Shown here: in pieces, positions 1-6,549 of the stretch
How positions within the stretch are numbered: position 1 is the stretch's first letter
How the letters are laid out: each line of letters opens with the position of its first letter
Source of the DNA: Thalassiosira profunda
Lineage: Eukaryota > Bacillariophyta > Thalassiosirophyceae > Thalassiosirales > Thalassiosiraceae
Length of the DNA: 10,157 bases
Reading direction: 5' to 3'
NCBI GenBank assembly: GCA_036939355.1
Contig: JALLAP010000831.1
Location: 1-10,157 of the forward strand
Program-made: the position numbers and the translations under genes
The notes under the pieces: model-generated
Seen by the model: only the letters and a program-made list of their open reading frames with translations
Database searches by the model: none
Told to the model about the DNA's origin: nothing

Positions 1-249
1 GAATCAGTGCAGAAGGTTTTGGGTGAATGTCTCGCAGATCAGGTGGTTGAAGCCCGGCCAATGGCAGAAGCAATGGTTGGCACACTGGGCAAAGTAGGCG
101 TCAAATCAGCGCTAAGATTGGCTGAACGTTCCGTGTTCACAGCTGGAAATGATGCAAATGCAGCTGCACAACTTCTGGCATTGCATGGGATTCTAGACGA
201 TCTTGCCGGTGACGAAGCGTTGGCCTCCAAGGAGTGCGAGGTGATATGA
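1..249 (+). CDS. C-terminal end of an unrecognised protein (5' truncated by window edge)
   Basis: Frame 1 is open from the first base to a TGA at 247-249 and gives 82 residues, so the gene starts upstream of the window. The fragment is rich in Ala, Leu, Glu and Val and looks helical (for example GVKSALRLAERS and AAAQLLALHGILDDLAG), with no motif or membrane segment I recognise. It ends with the short polar tail KECEVI. Its stop lies 45 bp from the stop of the minus-strand oxygenase gene, so the two converge and their 3' UTRs probably overlap. No function is assigned. It could be a helical-repeat protein or the last exon of a larger enzyme. Support is limited to an open frame reaching the edge and the tail-to-tail spacing seen elsewhere in the window. 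Confidence 0.45.
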   Translation, partial: ESVQKVLGECLADQVVEARPMAEAMVGTLGKVGVKSALRLAERSVFTAGNDANAAAQLLALHGILDDLAGDEALASKECEVI

Positions 250-294
250 TCGTGCTCAGAGTAATGGAAGACACAAATCTTGTGCAATTGGTCC
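250..294. other. Convergent 3' intergenic spacer (45 bp)
   Basis: These 45 bp separate the stop of the plus-strand gene at 249 from the original stop of the minus-strand oxygenase gene at 295-297. The space is too short for two separate 3' UTRs, so the transcripts probably overlapped before the transposon inserted. I see no clear terminator or polyadenylation element in it. Confidence 0.5.
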
Positions 295-488
295 CTACAG
301 AGTGACCTTCCTTCGTGTATGATCGTTTGTGGTTCCGAGCATCTGCCAGTCCGGATCGTAGCCGGATTCCTGAACGCCAACACGAAAGTCTAGGCTCGCC
401 CTTGTCCAAAGGGAATGGTTCGAGTTCACATAGTGCTTGCACGATGATCCGTGAAACGCCACGACCTCGCCAAGATCCGCTTTCAGAG
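295..488 (-). pseudogene. Severed C-terminal exon fragment of the propeller-oxygenase gene (third Fe ligand and 2OG-binding Arg)
   Basis: This is the 3' part of the last exon of the minus-strand gene, cut off from the rest by the transposon at 499-1776. Read on the minus strand after the duplicated target site, it stays open for 64 codons to a TAG at 295-297. It encodes the end of a 2-oxoglutarate/Fe(II) oxygenase fold: GEVVAFHGSSCKHY, then TRASLDFRVG. In pre-insertion numbering the likely third iron ligand is H836 (in KHYVN) and the 2-oxoglutarate carboxylate-binding residue is R847, eleven residues later, as usual for the superfamily. The absence of stops or frameshifts indicates little decay since insertion. 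It lacks its own start, except for a frame running back into the left terminal repeat to an ATG at 556-558. I infer it is no longer translated as part of the enzyme unless the transposon is spliced out. Confidence 0.85.
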
Positions 489-498
489 GGTGGTAATC
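489..498. repeat. Left target-site duplication, GGTGGTAATC
   Basis: This 10-bp copy directly abuts the left end of the transposon and matches 1777-1786 exactly. On the minus strand it reads GATTACCACC, coding Asp-Tyr-His and the first base of the next codon of the oxygenase gene. A single copy existed before insertion. Confidence 0.95.
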
Positions 499-570
499 AG
501 AGGTCCATTTAAGAGAGGTGAGCAAGGCGCGCATTCTGCGCGTCTTTTTCTGTTTCATCTTGAACCATCG
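499..570. repeat. Left terminal inverted repeat of the transposon
   Basis: The outer 27 bp (499-525) and inner 26 bp (545-570) are perfect reverse complements of 1750-1776 and 1705-1730. The 19 bp between them (526-544) match at only 5 positions but keep the same length. That middle block holds a small hairpin, CGCGCA-TTC-TGCGCG at 528-542. Weak similarity continues inward to about 582. Confidence 0.95.
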
Positions 571-1670
571 ATATTTGAAACGAAATCTGAGATCGCCTTG
601 CTTCCTCTAACAAACGCCGCGTAGGGCTTGACGGTGGCCCACTGCGAGCTCGATATCGAGCCGACGGGCGTCGGGCGGCCCGCTCTCTCGCCGCGACGGC
701 CGTCGGAGGGCTTCTGATCGATGTCGCGCACGTGCGATGTGTGCACTGGATGCCAAACTAACGTAGCTTTGTCGTCGTTCGGTCCTCGTTCTCTTCCCTT
801 CGATGACCACGCGCTTCCTCTCTCTCCCTCTCTCCTTCTGCGTCGCAGCTCGTTCGCTCGCGCTGAAGCCGTGCTCGCTCCGGGCAGCTTCGCTTGCTAA
901 GAGGAGGCACGGAGAGTCTCTGTCGGTATCCTCTCCCGATGATACCAGAGCCCCGGACGACTCGAGCAGAGAGACGCGCCATTGCAATGCCTCGTCGCTT
1001 TCCTCTAGTTTATTGTTGGTGCATCGCTTCCCCTCCCCTTCTTCTCCACCCCCTCCTTCGGCTCTTCCCATCCTCGTTTGGCCGGCGTGCTCCCCGGTCA
1101 CCCTCTCCGGTCTCTCGTCTCTCGTCGTCCTCGATCCACAACGAAGGAAACGACGCCAGCGTCGACCCCCCACCCAATCCACGCCTCCCCCACGCGTCCG
1201 AACTGCCCCCGTCGAGCAAATTGATCCTTAAGGCCCTTCACAGCTCTAGAACCTCGGCCGCGTATTCCCTCTTCCCTCTGCAATTGCACACTGACACGTG
1301 ATGTGCACGTCCAGAACGTCCTCTCATCTCCGCCCCCGGGCCAAATCTCGACTGCAGACGCGCCGATAGGAAGGACGGCGAGGATGGAGGCGACGCCGCA
1401 GCGATTCTGGGAGTGCTCTTTTCCTCCCCATCAGCGGTTCGGCGCCCACCCATCACGAGCACAACGACCTCGCACCCGCTCCACTTCCGACGAAGCGACG
1501 GTCTCTTGGAGCCCGCGACGCCCAACCTCGGCCCCTAGCCCCTCGGTGGGATAGGTGAGGGTCGCGAGACGGCCCTGGCCGGCTTGTTGAGGTGGCGGAG
1601 GGGCTCCTCGGAGGCGCAAAGCGAAGCAAGAGCAAGAGACCGACAGAGGCCACCTCCATCAGGGCTAACC

Positions 1671-1704
1671 AAATTCAAAAGCTACCGTCAGCCATTTTGA
1701 ATTC
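1671..1704. repeat. Subterminal hairpin inside the right end of the transposon
   Basis: AATTCAAAA at 1672-1680 pairs with TTTTGAATT at 1695-1703 across a 14-bp spacer. It sits immediately inside the right terminal repeat and the left end has no equivalent perfect hairpin. It may be a transposase-binding or structural element, or chance in AT-rich sequence. Confidence 0.5.
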
Positions 1705-1776
1705 CGATGGTTCAAGATGAAACAGAAAAATGTGTGTCCTCGCCCCACTTTGCTCACCTCTCTTAAATGGACCTCT
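1705..1776. repeat. Right terminal inverted repeat of the transposon
   Basis: This is the partner of 499-570, with 58 of 72 positions complementary. Read from the interrupted gene (minus strand), it supplies the premature stop TAA at 1763-1765. It also contains GAGAG|GTGAGC, close to the GTGAGT donor used by every intron in this window. Confidence 0.95.
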
Positions 1777-4509
1777 GGTGGTAATCGCCGAGCCCATTCT
1801 TCGATTCGCAGAACAAATCCACCCCCGCTGCAAATAGAACGAACGATGTGATGATATGTGAGTCGTCGAGTCGACCAAAAGAAACGGCCAAGAGACTAGT
1901 AAACGAAACAAACGGCCAGCAACTCACTCTTGCTCCTCGACGTCAAGGGAAGCCAGAAGTTGAGCTCTCCATTTTGGTCTATGGTATGGTAGACGGTCAC
2001 CGTGCCGAGTGCCAAGGGATAGAATGTGAGCTATGCAAAAGAGGATGGAAACAAACAGCACCGACAACAAGATACTCACGTCCATACTCTGCATCGTTGT
2101 GCGCACGGACCTGCGACCGCGCAGGTCCTGGCTGGAGTCGAAGGGTGGGCGGTCGCTGGTAGTAAAAGGTGATTGGTTGTTCAGAATCGTGGCCAGCTCT
2201 CTCAAGACGCCGCTTGAAGTGCGGCAGCACAACGTCAACCAAAAAGCGATCGAACAAGTCGAGAAACTGAGCATCAGAAGCAATCGCGTCCGACAGATAC
2301 CTCTGCGCCTTGTCTACTTTGCCGCGCTGGCATTTCCTCGTCAATGATTTGACGGGGACGACGAAATTGTCGAGCCTTGGAGCCAAGACAGTCCCATCGG
2401 CCAAACCACGGAACGTGCCAATCAACTCTTTGTCACACTTTTGCAGCAGGGCCACCACTGCTCCATGGAAATCGTACTCGTCCGCGTTGTAAGGCAACAC
2501 ATCTTCCTCGCACAGCTCTGGTGGCAAGAAGGCTGTGCCATCGCCCACTTTGGGTTTAGGATCGTGCTTTCGATGTCCCAGTGAGTACTTCACACGATGG
2601 GCAGAGGAGCGGAGTGTTGGGATGCCAGTTGTGTACTTGAAAGGGACGCCATCTGGGGTCGCTTTGGGGAGAACTGCTTTCGTGGAAGCTTTGCGTTGGC
2701 TGCCTGTTGCGTCGTCCTCTTTCTTCTCTTCTTCGGCTGCCAAACCTGCTGCTTCACCACCCTTCTTCTCGTTCTTCTTCCTTTCGATACGTTGCTGCCT
2801 CTTTCTCTCCTTTTCCGCCTGCTTCTTCTCCCTCTCTAGTTGTCGCTCCTGTTTCTGGAGCTCTCGAGCCCTCTCTCGCTCTTTTTCCTTTCTATCATTC
2901 TCTTGGTGCAATGCCTTTCTGCTCGGCACGCAGGGAGGGACGATCTGCAAGACCGCTTTGTGATTGTTTGGCATGCAGTACATGATCCTGTTGGAAGCGA
3001 TCACGCCGCCCTCCCACTTTTCCAGCGTCTTGTTGGGCAAAGGCAGCTTCCAGGTGGTTACCTCGGGATCTGAGTTGTCTTCGTTGCCGCTGGTGCGAAT
3101 GCGCAAGATTGTCTCGGCCGCCAATGGAATGGCATAAACGCAGCCCTCTTCCTCGTGTGTGAGACCGTTCTGCCACTTGTTCTGGAATAGCCTCTCCATG
3201 CCCTCATCTCTCAAATTGGGTCCTACGCTTCGCGCAATTCGCTTCACAGTGTCGACTTGCAATACCCTCTCGCTGCCGCTGGGGAAGCAATACACGTGGC
3301 CGTCTGTCCCTGCCATCGCCCCAAGATACTTGTACTTGTTGTCATCTCTGTGGCGACCAGTGGCAATGTCCCCAGACGCCTGCCCTTCCAACACGTACAG
3401 TTCTGGCTCTGGAATGGTTTGTGCTTTCCGATCGGGTGTATGGTACGCCGCTTCCAAAGCCGGCACGATGCGCAGAGCAGTATCAACGTTGTTGGGCACC
3501 GACACGATCGTTCCATCCGCAGACGCTGCCGCTCCATGCCACTTGTGGCCTCCCAGAGGGTACGATCCATGCGTGGTAACGACCACCCTCGCTTCGGGAG
3601 AGTCTGGAGCAAAGCCATTGTTGTCGTGTGCCACATCTCCGCTGTATTGCACGCCGCTTGCATCGATCCTCAACACTCCTTCGGCGTTCTGAGGAACTGA
3701 AATGGGTTGTAGATGAGTAAGAAAGGTGAGATTTTCATAACATAAGACTGTGTGTGCACAATTGCAATCAACTCACTGGCATAAATGGCCCCGTCCGTCT
3801 TGCCCACGACGCCCCCGTACCACTTGCAGCGCCCCTCGAAGTCCGGCCCGACAAAGCTGCACCTCTCGGTTTTGGGATCGATTCGCAAGACCTTGCGGCT
3901 TGATTGTGGTATCGCGTAGATGCACCCGTCGTGAGGCGATACTGCACCCCCGTGATATTTCCACGGGCAGTGCCGCTCCTGATGCGCCCGGCTTTTTGTT
4001 GCATCGCCCTCGGCAGGAGTTGCATTATCGAAATACTCCTCGTATGGAATGTGAATGGTGCTAACTTCATCTGTCGCCGTGTCAATCCGCAGCACGCAGT
4101 CGGCATGGCACGGCAGTCCGTAGATGATGTCCCCGATCACAATCCCCCGGAGCCACTTGAACTTGCCCTGCAATATCGTATTACTTGCATCAAACTGGGG
4201 ACCGACGGGGTACACCTCATCAGTCCTTGTATCAATGCACAGCACTCGCTCGGCGTGACCGGGGATGCAGTAGATTTTCTGATTCGGGCCCTCTTCCCCG
4301 CCGAGGTAGAGGGTGGTCCCCCTCAGCGCCCGCTGGTCGGATTTGCGGCCCCGCGCCACGGGGCGCTTGGAGGTGCTCTGCTTCTTGTTCGCTTTGGGGG
4401 CAGGCGAGGCATCGTCGTCGCATTCGTCGCGGGATGTGGCGTAGAGGTAGTTGAGGTCGGGCCCGCCCGCGGCGCGGTGGGAGATGCGGCTGGGGGGCAT
4501 CGCTGCCAT
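1763..4509 (-). CDS. Beta-propeller-like / coiled-coil / 2OG-Fe(II) oxygenase fusion, truncated by a transposon
   Basis: The exons are 4509-3777, 3696-2080, 1978-1928 and 1827 onward, and join in frame at GTGAGT/AG introns. The current frame stops at 1763-1765 inside the transposon (821 residues); before insertion it was 881. Residues about 68-497 hold eight repeats of the form G-x-IYxIP-xxxx-VLxID, often preceded by KW-x-GGV, and probably form a beta-propeller. Residues about 505-572 are a Lys/Glu/Arg/Gln-rich coiled coil. From about 640 there is a 2-oxoglutarate/Fe(II) oxygenase domain: LRLQPGPAR, then HNDAEYGHQNGELNFWLPLT with iron ligands H777 and D779. This section resembles StrG-type oxygenases, and the substrate is unknown. 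The third iron ligand and 2OG-binding Arg lie beyond the transposon, so the present product should be inactive as an oxygenase. No signal peptide is seen, so I infer a cytosolic or nuclear protein. The start at 4509 is chosen because the frame is open; a second Met follows at 4500. Confidence 0.85.
1777..1786. repeat. Right target-site duplication, GGTGGTAATC
   Basis: This is the second exact copy of the 10-bp target site, abutting the right end of the element. In the interrupted gene it encodes D815, Y816, H817 and the first base of the following codon. The flanking bases differ on both sides, so the duplication is exactly 10 bp. Confidence 0.95.
1828..1927 (-). other. Intron 3 of the propeller-oxygenase gene (100 bp)
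   Basis: Minus-strand donor AAGA|GTGAGT and acceptor TTTGCAG|CGGGGG. Splicing joins a phase-1 codon to give Thr801 and continues GVDLFCESK, consistent with the oxygenase fold. A GACTCAC sequence is a possible branch site. Confidence 0.85.
1979..2079 (-). other. Intron 2 of the propeller-oxygenase gene (101 bp)
   Basis: Minus-strand donor GGAC|GTGAGT and acceptor CCATAG|ACCAAA. Splicing creates His784 and joins HNDAEYG to HQNGELNFWLPLT, an expected continuous oxygenase segment. The exon that follows (1928-1978) is only 51 bp. Confidence 0.88.
3697..3776 (-). other. Intron 1 of the propeller-oxygenase gene (80 bp)
   Basis: Minus-strand donor GCCA|GTGAGT and acceptor TTTCAG|TTCCTC. Joining the exons rebuilds a perfect repeat unit, AIYAIPQNAEGVLRID, which confirms both splice sites. 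Confidence 0.92.
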
Positions 4510-4772
4510 GTTATGATTGGCGGTGTTGTGGTTGTGGTGGTGGTGGTTGTGTGATTTTGGATTTTGGTGGCTGAAGAGAATGAGTCTCTCACTTGCTTGG
4601 GACGCGTGACGCTACGCGGGGGCTTCGGGTTGCCGCCGACGCGAACGCCGACCAATGCGATCGCCTCTCAACAGATGCGCCCGTCGTCAACAAACGGCAG
4701 TCGGCAGGCACTGCAACTGCTCTGGTCATACTCTAGCAAACGACCTTCAGTAGCTCTCACTTCGAACGAACG
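4510..4772. promoter_or_regulatory. Bidirectional promoter region between the two oxygenase genes (263 bp)
   Basis: The two start codons face away from each other, so this stretch must hold both 5' UTRs and both promoters. Next to the minus-strand gene lies a GT-rich tract (4522-4552; CAACCACC-rich in its 5' UTR). CCAAT occurs on the minus strand just before that start and on the plus strand near 4651. ACGCGT at 4602-4607 matches the MluI cell-cycle box of fungi, and CGCGT/ACGCG arms at 4603-4618 form a short inverted repeat. I see no TATA box. The roles of these sites are inferred only. Confidence 0.55.
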
Positions 4773-6513
4773 ATGCACGGATACCTCTGCCTCCCCGTCC
4801 TCGCCACCGCGGCGAACCTCGCCCTTGCACTCTTCCTCTTCGGCCCGCCCAAAGCGTCGGCGAGCTTGGTGCCGGTGCAGTACGAGCAGGGCCTCGGCAG
4901 CGGCGAGGGAGATGGCTCGACATGCGTTGGGCTCCACGACAGGGACGCTTGCACGGCCACGTACGTCTTCTCGAAGAACGCGACCGACGAGAAGGGGCCG
5001 GAGTATGCGACCGACGATCCCCACCTTCAGAAGATGCCTGGAAGGGACTTTCGGGCATACGTGCCTTCCGATGGTGAGTTTATCTTCAAGCAGCCTGAGT
5101 TGTGCACAAGATGTGCACACTAACTTTGCAATGCAAAATAGTTGCAACGTTCTACCAGAAAGAGGAGGGCACGTTGCAGCCGTCGCCTCATGCATTCAAT
5201 GGTCAGGCGGGAAAGTTCGTAAACCTAACACCAGAACGACTCGGTTTGTACTGGAACTCTGGTCGAGGCATGGGACATTTCACTGGCACCGTCCACAGCT
5301 TTACTGCAACCGGGACGGCCACCTTCCCAACGCACAAATTCTTCTTCGGCAAGACCGACGATCCAAATGAAGCACTTTGTTCGTTTGTGGTGGAAGCCGG
5401 CACTTCCGTCTACTACTGCGATCCCTACGGTGAGGCCGCTGTGTCAGGATCTGGCTTGGGTTTCACGAAGGAGACTCGCGATGTCAATGGTCTAAGTACG
5501 GCGGATAGGCAAAGTGAGTTTGATTGCTCAGCATGCTTCTGTATCCTTTCTTTCTAACATTGAGACTCTTTGCAGTGTACGAGTGGCATCTCGAAAACAT
5601 CCGATTCGCTCAGGAGTACCGGGCCTTCACTGGCGTCGAATGGCTTGGCATGATCGGCCGCGATCCTCCGAGACACAAGATCTACGCCGCTGACTATTTC
5701 GGACAACAGCACCAAGTAAAGACGAGAGAGACTCAGTTCGTCGAACATCCACCGTGGGAGGAGCTCCACCGCATCAAGCCCAAAGCAAGAGCAAGCAACG
5801 CGGAGCTTCCGCTCAATCAGTACCGAGCATCGAACGAAACTCTCGACATCACCCTCACAGCCGTATCGTGCGCGCCGCGAGTGTTCGAGATCAAGAATTT
5901 TCTGAGCCGCACTGAGGCTGATCACATTCTCATGCTCGCCAATCGGACGCATGAGCTGCATCAATCCACTACAGGCGACAGCGGCGGCAGGCCCTCGGAC
6001 CACGATAGCACACGGACGTCGCAGAATACCTGGGTGGCGAGAGAGGAGTCTCCGATCGTCGATACCATTTACCGCCGCGTAGCTGATGTCGTGCAGATTG
6101 ACGAGGCATTACTTAGAAGACGCACGCCGGAGGAGCATCCGGAGATGAAGACGAAGGGCTCCATCGCTGAACAATTGCAAATGGTCCATTACTCGCCTGG
6201 TCAAGAGTACACTTCTCACCACGACTTTGGATACAACAAGATGCATCTTCCACATCAGCCGTCTCGATCGATCAACATGTTATTGTACTTGAACGACGTC
6301 GAGGAAGGAGGCGAGACCCAGTTCCCTCGATGGCTCAACGCAGAGACCCGCGAGGGGTTGAACGTCAAACCCGAGAAGGGAAAAGCCGTTCTATTTTACA
6401 TGATCCTGCCTGATGGCAACAGTGACGAACTTACTCAACATGCAGCCCTGCCAGTGATTAGAGGAGAGAAGTGGATGACGAATTTGTGGATCTGGGACCC
6501 ATTCATGTCGTAG
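4773..6513 (+). CDS. Secreted prolyl 4-hydroxylase (2OG-Fe(II) oxygenase), three exons
   Basis: Exons 4773-5073, 5142-5513 and 5576-6513 join in frame to give 536 residues. The enzyme should hydroxylate peptidyl-proline using 2-oxoglutarate, O2, Fe(II) and ascorbate, probably in the ER or Golgi on secreted glycoproteins. Residues 1-31 form a hydrophobic signal peptide or anchor (ATAANLALALFLFG). Residues about 95-280 are an extra N-terminal region with GKFVNLTPERLGLYW and cysteines, a type I associate with algal prolyl hydroxylases. The catalytic domain spans about 325-536: HYSPGQEY precedes iron ligands H439 and D441 (in SHHDFGY), followed by GGETQFP, third ligand H513 and 2OG-binding K523. 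The ten-residue His-to-Lys spacing matches collagen-type prolyl 4-hydroxylases. All catalytic residues are present. The ATG at 4773 is chosen because it opens directly into the signal peptide. The gene is divergent from the other oxygenase gene, and its stop is 36 bp from the next convergent gene. Confidence 0.93.
5074..5141 (+). other. Intron 1 of the prolyl 4-hydroxylase gene (68 bp)
   Basis: Donor GATG|GTGAGT and acceptor AAAATAG|TTGCAA. Splicing joins AYVPSD to VATFYQKEEG in frame. CACTAAC ending at 5124 is a good branch site, about 17 bp before the acceptor. Confidence 0.9.
5514..5575 (+). other. Intron 2 of the prolyl 4-hydroxylase gene (62 bp)
   Basis: Donor CAAA|GTGAGT and acceptor TTTGCAG|TGTACG. 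Splicing joins LSTADRQ to MYEWHLEN in frame. CTAAC at 5554-5558 is the likely branch site. Confidence 0.9.
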
Positions 6514-6549
6514 TTTACAAACCAATGCACCAGCATCATCATTCGTGCT
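6514..6549. other. 36-bp spacer between convergent stop codons
   Basis: The prolyl hydroxylase stop (6511-6513) and the desaturase-like stop (6550 on the minus strand) face each other across 36 bp. Each mRNA's 3' UTR must therefore run into the other gene, producing antisense overlap. Confidence 0.6.

Larger units (their letters stand above)
499..1776. mobile_element. Non-autonomous Mutator-like DNA transposon (MULE), 1,278 bp
   Basis: The element is bounded by 72-bp terminal inverted repeats (499-570 and 1705-1776) that begin AGAGGTCC and end GGACCTCT. It is flanked by an identical 10-bp direct repeat. Long inverted termini with a 9-11 bp duplication are typical of Mutator-like elements; hAT (8 bp), Tc1/mariner (TA), PIF/Harbinger (3 bp) and CACTA (2-3 bp) do not fit. 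The interior (571-1704) is GC-rich and strongly strand-asymmetric, with pyrimidine-rich plus-strand tracts at about 815-839 and 1027-1058. Its open frames are low-complexity (Arg, Ser, Pro and Gly rich) and overlap on both strands. I see no transposase motif, so it would need a transposase supplied in trans. The interior may be captured host DNA (Pack-MULE type), but I cannot identify a source. It lies in the last exon of the minus-strand oxygenase gene. Confidence 0.9.

Noticed and set aside
607..1182. 191-residue minus-strand open frame inside the transposon
   Set aside because: Low-complexity Arg/Glu/Ser/Gly composition, overlapped by similar frames on both strands, with no transposase motif. 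It reads as a by-product of GC-rich, pyrimidine-skewed DNA.
1453..1659. Minus-strand frame starting with a hydrophobic stretch (VGLLLLL) that resembles a signal peptide
   Set aside because: The rest is Arg/Pro/Ser low complexity and it lies in transposon cargo; a chance open frame is more likely.
499..1776. hAT, PIF/Harbinger or Tc1/mariner classification of the element
   Set aside because: These families make 8-, 3- and 2-bp duplications; the duplication here is exactly 10 bp.
3159..3692. 177-residue plus-strand open frame
   Set aside because: It is antisense to the repeat-bearing exon of the propeller gene, whose repeats and splice sites are convincing.
1763..4509. Two separate genes, a propeller protein and an oxygenase
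   Set aside because: The long second exon runs from the repeats through the coiled coil into the HxD motif without a break.
4522..4552. GT-rich tract as a telomere-like or CRISPR-like repeat
   Set aside because: It is an imperfect GGT/TGT simple sequence within a short 5' UTR, without spacers or regular units.
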